From: Mycobacteriaceae bacterium
GTDB taxonomy: Bacteria; Actinomycetota; Actinomycetes; Mycobacteriales; Mycobacteriaceae
Assembly: GCA_019245755.1 (NCBI GenBank)
Contig: JAFARC010000004.1
Location: 1-64,000, forward strand
Direction of reading: 5' to 3'
Length of the DNA: 64,000 nucleotides
Made by a program: the position numbers and the translations under genes. Numbering within the stretch: position 1 is the stretch's first letter; every line of letters starts with the position of its first letter. Under the pieces are notes generated by a model. That model saw nothing but the letters and a program-made list of their open reading frames with translations, searched no databases and was not told the DNA's origin. Shown piece by piece: positions 41,472 through 50,735 of the stretch.

Positions 41472-42360
41472 CGCGCATCGCGTTCTGCTTGAAGAGCAGC
41501 GGCAGCACCGCGGGGTCCATGTCGAGCGTGTCGAAGTCGCGGCGCCACCGGTCGACCTGGATGAACGGGAAGTCGGTGCCGAACAGCACCTTGGTGCGCA
41601 GCTGGCGGTTGGCCGCGCGGACGAGTTGCGGCGGGAAGTACTTCGGCGACCATCCCGACAGGTCGAGATAGACGTTGGGTTTGTGCGTCGCGATGGATAT
41701 CTGCGAGTCGACCCACGGCACCGCGGGGTGGGCCATCACGATCGTCAGCTCCGGAAAGTCGGCGGCGACGTCGTCGAGCAGCATCGGGTCGGAGTAGCGC
41801 AGCTTGATCCCGTGTCCACCGGGCAGGCCGGCCCCGATGCCGGTCTGCCCGGTGTGGAACAGCGCCGGTACCGCGGCCTCCGCAATCGCCTCGTACAGCG
41901 GGTAGAAGGCGCGGTCGTTGGGTTCGAACGCCTGCATGCTGGGGTGGAACTTGAAGCCCTTGACCCCGTGCTCGCCGACCAGCGACCGGATCCGACCGAC
42001 CGCGTGCTTGCCTGTCCACGGGTCCACCGTTCCGAACGGGATCAGGATGTCGTTGTTGCGCGCCGCGCCGGCGACCATGTCTTCGACCGAGTTCGGCCGG
42101 TGACCCATCGCGGAGGTGGCATCGATGGTGAACACCACCGCCGCGATGTTGCGCTGCCGGTAATGCTCGGCGAGTGCGTCGACGGTGAACCTCCGCTCCG
42201 GCCCAAGCTTGAAGTACTGCTGTGTCGCCGCGATCAGCTGGTCGTCGGTGGCTTGGTGACCGCTGCTGTCCACTTCGACATGGGTGTGGATGTCGATCGC
42301 GTCGATCGCGTCGAAATCGATGCCGTAGGAATACCTTTCGGGCTGTTCCGATCTGGCCAC
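41452..42360 (-). CDS. amidohydrolase (metal-dependent, TIM-barrel, amidohydrolase_2 type)
   Basis: 302 aa. Metal-site motifs: AIDIHTHVEVD near the N-terminus, VKGFKFHPSMQAFEPND, PALFHTGQTGIG, IVMAHPAVPWVDSQI and KVLFGTDFPFIQVDRW with the final Asp. Members decarboxylate or hydrolyse aromatic acids. It is inserted between the Rv0911-like gene and the toxin gene relative to my memory of M. tuberculosis. Substrate unknown. Confidence 0.87.
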   Translation of the reverse strand: MARSEQPERYSYGIDFDAIDAIDIHTHVEVDSSGHQATDDQLIAATQQYFKLGPERRFTVDALAEHYRQRNIAAVVFTIDATSAMGHRPNSVEDMVAGAARNNDILIPFGTVDPWTGKHAVGRIRSLVGEHGVKGFKFHPSMQAFEPNDRAFYPLYEAIAEAAVPALFHTGQTGIGAGLPGGHGIKLRYSDPMLLDDVAADFPELTIVMAHPAVPWVDSQISIATHKPNVYLDLSGWSPKYFPPQLVRAANRQLRTKVLFGTDFPFIQVDRWRRDFDTLDMDPAVLPLLFKQNAMRVLRIAR

Positions 42361-42390
42361 GGCTCGAGTGTATCGGGCGCGCCGGCACGG

Positions 42391-42834
42391 TCAGGTCGCG
42401 GGCGCGAACACCTGCTTGAACCGGTTCAGCGAATCCCGGATGTCACCCTTGAGCGCGCCGGCGACCACCATGCCGATCGGGCCGAACAGGGCCGGCCCGC
42501 CCAGATGCACGTCGAATGTCACAGTGGACTCGTCGGCGCCCTTGGGCTTGACCTTGCCGATCAGCTTGACCTTGACCCCGCCCTTGCCGTCGCCGTTGAG
42601 GGTCATGGCCTCCGGCGGTTTGAAATGTGCGATCGTCCACTTGATCCTGTTGGGCATCCCCTTGACCTCGACGATCGACTCCACGACCGTGCCCTTTTCC
42701 AGGGTCTCGGGCAGCTTGCTGCGCCAGACCCGGTGGATGGTCAGCCACTCTTTGTACCGGGACAGGTCCGAGGCGCAGTCCCACGCCACCTCCGGCAGCA
42801 GCGGCACGTCGACGGAGACTGAAAGCTTTGCCAC
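42391..42834 (-). CDS. SRPBCC-fold toxin of an MT0933-type pair (Rv0910-like)
   Basis: 147 aa from GTG 42834. Polyketide-cyclase/SRPBCC pattern: MAKLSVSVDVPLLPEVAWDC, LSRYKEWLTIHRVWRSKLPE, GTVVESIVEVKGMPNRIKWT and GPIGMVVAGALKGDIRDSLN. M. tuberculosis Rv0910 is reported as the toxin partner of the small antitoxin Rv0909. Three bases separate the two genes here. The toxin looks complete while its antitoxin is shrunken, which is notable. Confidence 0.83.
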   Translation of the reverse strand: MAKLSVSVDVPLLPEVAWDCASDLSRYKEWLTIHRVWRSKLPETLEKGTVVESIVEVKGMPNRIKWTIAHFKPPEAMTLNGDGKGGVKVKLIGKVKPKGADESTVTFDVHLGGPALFGPIGMVVAGALKGDIRDSLNRFKQVFAPAT

Positions 42835-42837
42835 AGG

Positions 42838-42939
42838 TCAGGTGTTGGGGTTCGGCTTGTCGATCGCCTTCTTCGCGGCGTGCACCTTGTCGGCGTCCTG
42901 CGACAGCAGATCCTTAGCAGCCTTGTCCGGCAGACCCAT
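42838..42939 (-). CDS. shortened MT0933-like antitoxin (Rv0909-like)
   Basis: 33 aa: begins MGLPDKAAKDLLSQDADKV and ends HAAKKAIDKPNPNT. Family members are about 59 aa and read DKV, then a ~25-residue acidic middle (remembered as a VIDKAGDFVDEKTQGK-like part), then a second DKV before the AAKKAI tail. Here the two DKV points are joined in frame, as expected from recombination between two GACAAGGTG-like codon runs. The middle of the antitoxin is therefore gone. Activity is doubtful. Confidence 0.65.
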   Translation of the reverse strand: MGLPDKAAKDLLSQDADKVHAAKKAIDKPNPNT

Positions 42940-42983
42940 CGGCCCCACCCTTCGTCGGATCGGTCGGTTGTCTGGTTTGCAGC

Positions 42984-45371
42984 CTATCGCCACACCCGCG
43001 GGCGATTGCCGGTGACCGCCCTCGGCACCCACCACAGCAGCTCGACCACGCCGGCGCCGGCCACCCCGATCGCGACCGCGGATCCGGTCAGCGCGATGTT
43101 GGAGGGGTCCAGCATGAACTTGTCCTGAGCCAGCGGCACGGTGAAGATCACCGCGTATGCCGCCGCGGACGCCGCGACGAGCGCCACCCGCCACCACGTG
43201 TAGGGGCGCGCCACCACCGCCAGCACCCAGACCGCGACGATGAGCAGCGTGATGAGGGCGGAGGTGGACGCCTGCACTTGCTGGGCCCCGGTGGCGTGGC
43301 CGCCGCGATAGGCCAGCAGGTAGCAACCGAATGTCGCGATCCCGATGACCGCCCCCGACGGCAGCGCGGCGGTCATCACCCGCCGGACGAAGCCGGTCTG
43401 CGCGCGCTCGTTGTTCGGCGCCAGCGACAGGATGAAGGCCGGGATGCCGATGGTGAACCAGGCCGCGACGGTGACGTGGATGGGCTGGAAAGGAAAGGGC
43501 AGCGGCGCAGCGTGGAACACCTGCGAAGCCACCCCGGCGACACCGACCAGCAACGCCAGCAACACCGAGTACACGGTCTTGGTCAAGAACAGGTTGGAGA
43601 CCCGCTCGATGTTGCCGATCACCCGCCGTCCTTCGGCCACCACATCCGGCAATGTGGCGAACTTGTTGTCCAGCAATACGATCTGGGCCACCGCCCGCGT
43701 GGCCGGGCTGCCCGCGCCCATCGCGACACCGATGTCGGCGTCCTTGAGCGCCAGCACGTCGTTGACGCCGTCGCCGGTCATCGCGACGGTGTGTCTCCGG
43801 GACTGCAGCGCGTGCACCATGGCCCGCTTCTGGTCGGGTCGCACCCGGCCGAACATCGTGTACTTCTCGACCACGTCGGCGAACGCGTCGGGTTCGGCGG
43901 GAAGCCGGCGGGCGTCCACGGTCTGGCCCCGCAGACCCAGCGCCGACGCCACCGCGCCGACCGACACCGCGTTGTCACCGGAGATCACCTTGACCGAAAC
44001 TCCTTGCGAGCGAAAAAATTTCAGCGTGTCGCGGGCATCGGGTCGGATGCGTTGCTCCAGGATGACCAGAGCGGCCGGGGTGATGCGGCCCGGCGCGCCG
44101 GGGTGGTCGACGGGCCGGTCGCTAGCCGCCAGCAGCAGCACCCGCAGACCCTGCGCGCCGATCTGCTCAGCCCGCTCGGCCACTGCCGATGAGGGGTCCA
44201 ACAGCACGTCGGGCGCGCCGATCACCCAGTTGCCGTGGCCTTCGTAGGACACACCGCTCCACTTGGTCGCGGACTTGAACGGTGCGACGGCGGCGACCGT
44301 CCAGCCCGGGGGATCGTCGTAGGCCTCCGCGATCGCCCGCATGCTCGCGTTAGGGCGGGCGTCGTCGGCGGCCAGCGACGCCAGCACCCGGCTCATGTCG
44401 TGGCCGGCGTCGTGGTCGGAAACCGGCTTGGTGTCGTAGAGCCGCATGCCGTTCTCGGTCAGCGTGCCGGTCTTGTCCGCGCAGACGACGTCGACGCGGG
44501 CCAGTCCTTCGATGGCCGGCAGTTCCTGCACCAGGCACTGCCGGCGGCCCAGCCGGATGACGCCGACCGCAAATGCGATCGACGTCATCAGCACCAGCCC
44601 CTCGGGCACCATTGGCACCAGCGCCCCGACCGTCCGCAGCACCGACTCCCGCCACCCGGCGTGGGTGGTGAACAGCTGGGTGTAGATGATCAGCAGGCCG
44701 GCCGGGATCAGCAGGTAGGTGATGAACCGCAGGATCTCGTTGATCCCGGTGCGCAGTTCGGACTTCACCAGGGTGAACTTGGCGGCCTCGTCGGCCAGCC
44801 TGGCGGCGTAGGCTTGCCGCCCCACCCGTGTCGCGCGGTAGGCACCGCTTCCGGCGACCACGAAGCTGCCGGACATCACCTGATCGTCGCTGACTTTTGC
44901 GATCGCGTCGGCCTCGCCGGTCAACAGCGATTCGTCGACTTCGAGGTTGGCCTGCTCGATGACGTCGCCGTCGACCACGATCTGGTCGCCGGGGCCCAGC
45001 TCGATGACATCGTCGAGCACCACCTGGCTGGGCAGCAGTTCGCGCGTTCCGCCTTGGCGCCGCACCAGGGGCTTGGCCTGCCCGACGATGGCCAGCTTGT
45101 CCAACGTCTGCTTGGCCCGCAGTTCCTGAATGATGCCGATCCCACTGTTTGCAACGATCAGCAGGCCGAACAAGCCGTTGATGACCGACCCCGTCGCCAG
45201 CACGATCAGCACCAGCACCCCGAGGATCGCGTTGATGCGGGTGAACACGTTGGCGCGCACAATGTCCGCCACGCTGCGGGCGGCGCGGCTGGGCAAGTCG
45301 TTGGTCTTGCCCGCGGCAACGCGTTGAGCGACTTCGGCATCGCTGAGACCCGCCGCCACCCGCGTTGTCAT
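42984..45371 (-). CDS. ctpE: P-type cation ATPase CtpE
   Basis: 795 aa, close to the 797 aa I remember for M. tuberculosis CtpE (Rv0908). Actuator TGEA at 151, helix-4 PMVPEGL near 253-259, phosphorylation site [10 protein letters not shown] with Asp299, and hinge [17 protein letters not shown]. About ten membrane helices. CtpE is reported as a calcium importer in mycobacteria, affecting surface integrity. Gene order with the antitoxin/toxin pair downstream and the metallo-beta-lactamase-fold gene upstream fits the conserved neighbourhood, except that Rv0907 is absent. Confidence 0.92.
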   Translation of the reverse strand: MTTRVAAGLSDAEVAQRVAAGKTNDLPSRAARSVADIVRANVFTRINAILGVLVLIVLATGSVINGLFGLLIVANSGIGIIQELRAKQTLDKLAIVGQAKPLVRRQGGTRELLPSQVVLDDVIELGPGDQIVVDGDVIEQANLEVDESLLTGEADAIAKVSDDQVMSGSFVVAGSGAYRATRVGRQAYAARLADEAAKFTLVKSELRTGINEILRFITYLLIPAGLLIIYTQLFTTHAGWRESVLRTVGALVPMVPEGLVLMTSIAFAVGVIRLGRRQCLVQELPAIEGLARVDVVCADKTGTLTENGMRLYDTKPVSDHDAGHDMSRVLASLAADDARPNASMRAIAEAYDDPPGWTVAAVAPFKSATKWSGVSYEGHGNWVIGAPDVLLDPSSAVAERAEQIGAQGLRVLLLAASDRPVDHPGAPGRITPAALVILEQRIRPDARDTLKFFRSQGVSVKVISGDNAVSVGAVASALGLRGQTVDARRLPAEPDAFADVVEKYTMFGRVRPDQKRAMVHALQSRRHTVAMTGDGVNDVLALKDADIGVAMGAGSPATRAVAQIVLLDNKFATLPDVVAEGRRVIGNIERVSNLFLTKTVYSVLLALLVGVAGVASQVFHAAPLPFPFQPIHVTVAAWFTIGIPAFILSLAPNNERAQTGFVRRVMTAALPSGAVIGIATFGCYLLAYRGGHATGAQQVQASTSALITLLIVAVWVLAVVARPYTWWRVALVAASAAAYAVIFTVPLAQDKFMLDPSNIALTGSAVAIGVAGAGVVELLWWVPRAVTGNRPRVWR

Positions 45372-45427
45372 GGCCCAGCAGCCTAATCACTGCGCGGCCG
45401 AGAGCTGGGCGGACACCAGCGGCTAGG

Positions 45428-46546
45428 TCACGCCCGCCACCATGGATCGAATTGGCCGGCGGCGCCCGGGTCAACCCGTTGGCCGGGCTTGGGCACGGTC
45501 ACTGGGACCCCGACGCGCTCGGCGGCCGCGAGCAACCGTTCGACCGGCTCGGCCCATGGGTGCGGCGCCAACCTGAACGTGCCCCAGTGGATCGGCACCA
45601 GCAGTCCGCGGCCGGAGTCGGTCAGGTCCAGGTGTGCGCGCACCGCTTCCTCGGGATTCATGTGGATGTCGGGCCACGCCGAGTTGTACGCGCCGATCGG
45701 CAGCAGTGTCAGGTCGAACGGCCCGTGTGCAGAACCGATATCGGCGAAGCTCTTGGTGTAACCCGTGTCGCCGCCGAAATAGGCGCGGTTCGCCGGCCCG
45801 GCCAGCACCCACGACGCCCACAGCGTGGTGTTGCGGGTCAAAAACCGGCCCGAGAAATGTCGAGCCGGGGTGCAGACCAGTGTCAGGTCGCCGACGGCGG
45901 CGCTCTGACCCCAATCGAGTTCGACGATCCGCTCGGGGGGGATGCCCCAGCTGCGCAGGTGGGCACCGACGCCGAGCGGCACAACGAACGGGGAGCGCTG
46001 GGTGCGTGCCAGTGCCAGCACCGTGTCGATGTCGAGGTGGTCGTAGTGGTCGTGGCTGATGACGACCGCGTCGATCGCGGGCAGCGACTCCAGCGGTGTC
46101 GGCACCGGGTGCATGCGCTCCGGCCCCACCGTGTGCGACGGCGAGCAGCGCCTGCTCCACACCGGATCGGTCAGCACCCGGTAGCCGTCGATTTCCAGCA
46201 GCGTCGTTGAGTGCCCGTACCAGCTGACCGCCAGTGGGTCGGGCGCGGCGCCGAACCCGTCCGGGGTGACGACCGGAATGGTGTCGGGCGGTCGGCTCCG
46301 GGCGCCGGCGAACAGCAGTTCGCGCACGATCATCCGCTGTTCTTCGCGGCTGAGCCGCAGCTCCGATGACGGGTCGAGGTTGACGAATACGCCGTCGCGG
46401 TAGTTCGGCGAGCCGTCGGCGACCGCGCGGATGGCCAGCGGGCCGGCCCCCAGCGCGGCGGGTGCGCCCTTCAGCGCGCGCAACAGCCAGCCCCCGGCCA
46501 GCAGCGTCGCGCTGCCGAATCCCAGCCGCAACGCGCCCCGCAGCAT
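45428..46546 (-). CDS. metallo-beta-lactamase-fold protein, NAPE-PLD/RomA-like (Rv0906-like)
   Basis: 372 aa from ATG 46546, the length I recall for Rv0906. Zinc motif ISHDHYDHLD, upstream AVSWYGHSTTLLEIDGYRVL, then TPARHFSGRFLTRNTTLW, YFGGDTGYTKSFADIG and LVPIHWGTFRLAPHPWAEP. The N-terminus has a hydrophobic segment (GSATLLAGGWLLRAL), so it may be membrane-attached. The family includes phospholipid-cleaving enzymes and L-ascorbate lactonase relatives. One base separates it from echA6 upstream. Confidence 0.87.
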   Translation of the reverse strand: MLRGALRLGFGSATLLAGGWLLRALKGAPAALGAGPLAIRAVADGSPNYRDGVFVNLDPSSELRLSREEQRMIVRELLFAGARSRPPDTIPVVTPDGFGAAPDPLAVSWYGHSTTLLEIDGYRVLTDPVWSRRCSPSHTVGPERMHPVPTPLESLPAIDAVVISHDHYDHLDIDTVLALARTQRSPFVVPLGVGAHLRSWGIPPERIVELDWGQSAAVGDLTLVCTPARHFSGRFLTRNTTLWASWVLAGPANRAYFGGDTGYTKSFADIGSAHGPFDLTLLPIGAYNSAWPDIHMNPEEAVRAHLDLTDSGRGLLVPIHWGTFRLAPHPWAEPVERLLAAAERVGVPVTVPKPGQRVDPGAAGQFDPWWRA

Positions 46547-46547
46547 C

Positions 46548-47279
46548 TCAGGCGCCCTGGAACTTCGGTGGCCGCTTCTCGACACGTGCCACCTGCGCCT
46601 CGATGACGTCCTGGCTGCCCCAGGCCTTGTTGAACAACTCCTTGTGGATCGGCCTCTGGTCCTCATAGGCGCCGTCGTCGTTGAGGACGCGCTTGGCGTG
46701 CTGCAGGGCCAGCGGGGCCAGGCCCGTGATCTCGGCGGCCCAGGCCTGCGCGTCGGCGACGGTACCGATCCGGTTGGCCATGCCGGTCTGCAGCGCCACC
46801 TCGGCGGTCAGCTTCTCGGCTGCCAGCAACATCGACCGGGCACGGCCGTAACCGGCCAGGGACGACAGCCGTCGGATGCTCCAGTTGTCGAGGGCCAAAC
46901 CGTATTTCGATGTTGGGAATTGGAAGAACGCGTCCGGCGCGACGACCCGCAGGTCGCAGATCATCGCCAGCTGCAGGCCCGCGCCGATGGCGGGGCCGTT
47001 GATCGCCCCGATCACCGGCATCGGGACCTCGTCGATGGCCTTGTGCAGTGCGATGAGCCGATCCGGGTAGTCGGCGGCGAACGCGTCGCCGGTCAGATCG
47101 GCGCCGGCGCAGAACACGCTGCCCTGACCGGTCAGCACAATGGCGCGCACCCCGTCGGCGGCGGCCTTCTCGACCGCGGTCCGCAGGTTGTCCACGAGCT
47201 CGGAGTTCAGCGCGTTGCGCCGCTCGGGGCGTTGCAGCTCGAGGGTCGTGACGTTGTCGCCGCGGCTCACACCGATCAT
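46548..47279 (-). CDS. echA6: enoyl-CoA hydratase-like protein EchA6
   Basis: 243 aa from ATG 47279, exactly the length I recall for M. tuberculosis EchA6 (Rv0905), and nearly identical in pattern: [78 protein letters not shown] and [10 protein letters not shown]. EchA6 is reported to lack hydratase activity and to shuttle acyl chains to the FAS-II mycolic acid pathway; it is an inhibitor target. The upstream GTG at 47288 is a possible alternative start. It diverges from accD3. Confidence 0.93.
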   Translation of the reverse strand: MIGVSRGDNVTTLELQRPERRNALNSELVDNLRTAVEKAAADGVRAIVLTGQGSVFCAGADLTGDAFAADYPDRLIALHKAIDEVPMPVIGAINGPAIGAGLQLAMICDLRVVAPDAFFQFPTSKYGLALDNWSIRRLSSLAGYGRARSMLLAAEKLTAEVALQTGMANRIGTVADAQAWAAEITGLAPLALQHAKRVLNDDGAYEDQRPIHKELFNKAWGSQDVIEAQVARVEKRPPKFQGA

Positions 47280-47532
47280 GTGCGCCACCTTATAGGGGGC
47301 AGTCGAGGACGAATCTGCGCCCGGTCAGGCTGCGGTAGCCGATTCCAGCGCGAAGCTGCCCATCAGCATCCGCGGTCGGGATGGCGTGCGCCGAGCTGGC
47401 GTAGGAGTAGACGCGCAACACCGCGACGACGCCGCCCACTGGAAACGAGACCGCGACCATGGGGCCGGCCGTGCTTGTTGCCAGCCCGACTGCCAGCCCG
47501 ACAGCGGCCGCGACGGCGGATAACCTTCTGCC

Positions 47533-49014
47533 GTGAGTCGGATCCGGGCCTTTGAGCTGCGCGACGCGGTGCTCGATCCGGGGTCTTTTGTCAGCTGGGA
47601 CACCACCCCGCTCGCCGTCGCGGCCGGCGGCGAGTATGCCCGCGAGCTGGCCGAGACCCGCGCGGCCACCGGGCTCGACGAGTCGGTGGTGACCGGTGAG
47701 GGCCGTGTCCATGGCCGTCGGGTCGCGGTGATCGCGTCGCAGTTCGACTTTCTGGCCGGGTCGATCGGGGTGGCGGCGGCGGAGCGGATCACCGCTGCCG
47801 TCGAGCGTGCCACCGCCGAGCGGCTGCCGCTGCTGGCCTCGCCCAGCTCCGGCGGCACCCGGATGCAGGAGGGCACGGTCGCGTTCCTGCAGATGGTGAA
47901 GATCGCCGCGGCGGTGGAACTGCACAAGCGTGCGCATCTGCCCTACCTGGTCTACCTGCGTCACCCGACCACCGGCGGGGTCTTCGCTTCGTGGGGATCG
48001 CTGGGGCACGTCACGATCGCCGAACCCGGGGCGCTCGTCGGCTTCCTGGGCCCGCGGGTCCACGAGCAGCTGTACGGCGAACCGTTCCCGTCGGGCATTC
48101 AGACCGCCGAGAACCTGCAGCGGCACGGCGTGATCGACGGCGTCGTGCCGCTGAAGTGGCTACGGCGCACCCTCGAGCGGGCGCTGAAGGTGCTGGTCGA
48201 CCCGCCCGGGCCGGCGCCGGAGGTCGCCGACACCGAGCCGGTACCCGACGTGCCCGCGTGGGATTCGGTGAGCGCCTCACGGCGCCCGGACCGGCCTGGT
48301 GTCGGCCATCTGTTGCGCCATGGCGCGACGCAACGGGTGCTGCTGTCGGGCACCGGCCAGGGCGAGGCTGCGACGACCCTGCTGGCGCTGGCCCGGTTTC
48401 GCGGTCAGCCTGCCGTGGTGCTCGGCCAGCAGCGGGTAGTCGGTGGCACGGTGGGTCCGGCCGCGCTGCGCGAAGCGCGCCGAGGCATGGCGCTTGCCGC
48501 AGGGCTTCGGCTGCCGCTGGTGCTGGTGATCGACACCGCGGGGCCTGCGCTGTCGGCGGAAGCCGAGCAGGGCGGGTTGGCCGGCGAGATCGCCCGGTGC
48601 CTGGCCGACCTGGTCACCTTGGCCACCCCTACGCTGTCGGTGCTGCTCGGGCAGGGCAGCGGCGGCCCGGCGCTCGCCATGGTGCCGGCCGACCGCGTAC
48701 TCGCGGCGCTGCACGGCTGGCTGGCGCCGCTGCCGCCCGAGGGTGCCTCGGCGATCGTTTACCGCGACACCGCCCACGCACCCCAACTGGCCGAGGCACA
48801 AGGGATTCGGTCGGTCGACCTGCTGCACTCAGGCATCGTCGACGCGATCGTCGCGGAACGCCCAGACGCCGCCGAGGAGCCCGTCGAGTTCTCGAAGCGA
48901 CTCTCCAGTGCGATCGGCCATGAGCTACACGAGCTGACGCAGGTGGCGGGGCCGCAACGCTACGCGCACCGGCTGGCGCGGTACCGCCGGCTTGGTTGCC
49001 TACCACCCCCGTGA
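47533..49014 (+). CDS. accD3: acetyl/propionyl-CoA carboxylase beta-subunit AccD3
   Basis: 493 aa with two crotonase-type carboxyltransferase halves: GRRVAVIASQFDFLAGSIGV, SPSSGGTRMQEGTVAFLQMV and SWGSLGHVTIAEPGALVGFL in the first; QPAVVLGQQRVVGGTVGPAA, LVIDTAGPALSAEAEQGGLA and LGQGSGGPALAMVPADRVLA in the second. Position beside echA6 and prrAB fits accD3 (Rv0904c). It should supply malonyl-type CoA with a biotinylated alpha subunit encoded elsewhere. The exact acyl substrate of AccD3 is unsettled. Confidence 0.9.
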   Translation: MSRIRAFELRDAVLDPGSFVSWDTTPLAVAAGGEYARELAETRAATGLDESVVTGEGRVHGRRVAVIASQFDFLAGSIGVAAAERITAAVERATAERLPLLASPSSGGTRMQEGTVAFLQMVKIAAAVELHKRAHLPYLVYLRHPTTGGVFASWGSLGHVTIAEPGALVGFLGPRVHEQLYGEPFPSGIQTAENLQRHGVIDGVVPLKWLRRTLERALKVLVDPPGPAPEVADTEPVPDVPAWDSVSASRRPDRPGVGHLLRHGATQRVLLSGTGQGEAATTLLALARFRGQPAVVLGQQRVVGGTVGPAALREARRGMALAAGLRLPLVLVIDTAGPALSAEAEQGGLAGEIARCLADLVTLATPTLSVLLGQGSGGPALAMVPADRVLAALHGWLAPLPPEGASAIVYRDTAHAPQLAEAQGIRSVDLLHSGIVDAIVAERPDAAEEPVEFSKRLSSAIGHELHELTQVAGPQRYAHRLARYRRLGCLPPP

Positions 49015-49039
49015 CGGGCTTGGGTGGCATTCTGGCGTT

Positions 49040-49732
49040 GTGGACTCTCTGCTTCACTTTGCGGGGAATTTCTGGTGGTTGATCTTCCCGCTCGGCGGGG
49101 CGATCGGCGGCGCGGTCAGGACGATCGCGGCGGCAAACGAAAGGCGCGCGGAGCGCAGGCTCGAGCGCTATCGCCTCAAGCAGCAAGCCAAGATCGCGGC
49201 CGCCCAGGCGTCGGGCCGTGCGCGAGACAACGAAGCCAACTACAAGCGTGAGCTGACGCGGGTGCTTGACGAGCACACCCGGACCGACGCCCGGTGGTTG
49301 TCCTACGAGATGGACATCGCCAAGCTGCTGGACTTCCCGATGATGACGGATATGCGTGAACCCCTGACGATCGCCTTCCACAAGGCCAAGCGCCGGGCGG
49401 ACCTGCTACGACCGGACAGGATCGAGGACCTCCTCGGCGACCGCGACGCCCAGCTGGAGTACCGCGACGCGGTAAACGACTACGTCAGCGCGTTCGAAGT
49501 GGCCGAATCCGAGGCGATCCGCAAACGCCGCAGCGGCTTCTCCACCCAAGATCAGCAACGCCTGGAACGGGCGCAGCACCTGATGCGGCTGGCGTCGGAC
49601 ACCGCCGCCACCGTCCAGGAGCGCCAGCACGCCTACACCAAGGCGCGCCGGGAACTCGACGGGCTGATCGTGTTGCCGGCGCCGACGCGGGCCAGCATCG
49701 AGCGCCGGATCGCCGGCGAAATCGAGGCCTAG
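49040..49732 (+). CDS. hypothetical protein with N-terminal helix and coiled coil
   Basis: 230 aa from GTG 49040. A single hydrophobic segment (FWWLIFPLGGAIGGAVRTIA) is followed by a long charged helix (ERRAERRLERYRLKQQAKIA) and further helical regions to the C-terminus (FSTQDQQRLERAQHLMRLAS, RELDGLIVLPAPTRASIERR). It looks like a membrane-tethered cytoplasmic coiled-coil protein. Conserved in my memory of mycobacterial genomes beside accD3 but without a known function. Confidence 0.75.
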   Translation: MDSLLHFAGNFWWLIFPLGGAIGGAVRTIAAANERRAERRLERYRLKQQAKIAAAQASGRARDNEANYKRELTRVLDEHTRTDARWLSYEMDIAKLLDFPMMTDMREPLTIAFHKAKRRADLLRPDRIEDLLGDRDAQLEYRDAVNDYVSAFEVAESEAIRKRRSGFSTQDQQRLERAQHLMRLASDTAATVQERQHAYTKARRELDGLIVLPAPTRASIERRIAGEIEA

Positions 49733-49927
49733 AACGCCAAACGCGGCGGCCCCTCGTTCGGTTTCGTCGCATCCTGCTGCCAACACACCAAACGTTGTTG
49801 ACGTCGGTTCGGCCTCAGGATCCGGTGACGCTGGCCGAGGCGCTGCCCACTTCCTGGACGGCGAGCCCCTGACGCGGTGCGCGGCGACCCGACGTGGCGA
49901 CTCAGCGGGCTCGGTTACCGCTGAGCC

Positions 49928-50698
49928 TCAGGCACCGATCCGCGGGATGGCGGCCTGCGCGAACTGCTTGAGGACATCGCAGTTGTCGTTCGTCGCGCGA
50001 TACAACCGGTTGTTGCTGAGCAGCACGACGAGCATCGCGGGGCTGTCGGCGCCACCCGTCGCGGACGGGGTGCAATGAGCGTGGCCCGGGAGGCCGGCCA
50101 CATCGCTGCCGGCGCTTGCCTGTGCCATCGCGAGCGCGGTGGACGCGTCCGTGGGCATGCTTCCCGGCAGCTGCAGCTCGGAGATCACCATCCGATCCGC
50201 AGCGCTGTAGTCGCACATCTGATCCACCGAGCCGGCCTGGTCGCCCACCGACTTCGTGGTGACGGCCTGGCCGCCCAAAAAATTCGTGGCCTCGTCAGTC
50301 GTGACCCAGTCGCACGGCCGGAACGCCGGCGGCTCGGATTGGTCAACCGGGTCCACCTGAACCGTCACCGCGTCGGTGCGGCTGACCGGCGTCCCAGCCG
50401 ACGGCGACACCGAGGTGATGCGGTAGTTCGGGACCCCGCCGACGATGTCGTGCAGCACGTCGTGTCCGTCGGGAGCTGCTGCCTTCGCCAAGTTGAAGCA
50501 GAACAGCGAGCCGTCCAGCGCCTGGCCCATCAGTTGCCCCTTGACGTTGGGAACCGGCTGGGGCCAACGCGCAGTGCTGCACGCCTGTTCCGGTGTGGCC
50601 GGCGCGGGCGCACTCGGCGCCGGTGCGTCGTTCCTCGGTGAACTGCACCCGCCCAGAAGCGCGGCCGCACAGGCCGCCGCGAGACCGATTCGCCGCAC
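49928..50698 (-). CDS. lipoprotein with PASTA-like and DUF3558-like parts
   Basis: 256 aa from GTG 50698. Signal peptide GLAAACAAALLGGC with a good lipobox (LGGC, Cys18). Residues ~45-120 resemble a PASTA repeat (PVPNVKGQLMGQALDG, then ITSVSPSAGTPVSRTDAVTV). The rest (CDWVTTDEATNFLGGQAVTT, DQMCDYSAADRMVISELQL) resembles the Cys-containing domain of mycobacterial DUF3558 lipoproteins. PASTA domains bind peptidoglycan fragments. It lies downstream of the ABC exporter on the same strand. Confidence 0.72.
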   Translation of the reverse strand: MRRIGLAAACAAALLGGCSSPRNDAPAPSAPAPATPEQACSTARWPQPVPNVKGQLMGQALDGSLFCFNLAKAAAPDGHDVLHDIVGGVPNYRITSVSPSAGTPVSRTDAVTVQVDPVDQSEPPAFRPCDWVTTDEATNFLGGQAVTTKSVGDQAGSVDQMCDYSAADRMVISELQLPGSMPTDASTALAMAQASAGSDVAGLPGHAHCTPSATGGADSPAMLVVLLSNNRLYRATNDNCDVLKQFAQAAIPRIGA

Positions 50699-50735
50699 AC
50701 CGCTTAGCGTAGTGACCGGTCGCCACCGGCAAACG

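Noticed and set aside
47290..47532. Minus-strand frame downstream of accD3 start as a gene
   Set aside because: It continues as an antisense frame into accD3 and has no motifs; the gap looks like the echA6/accD3 divergent promoter region.
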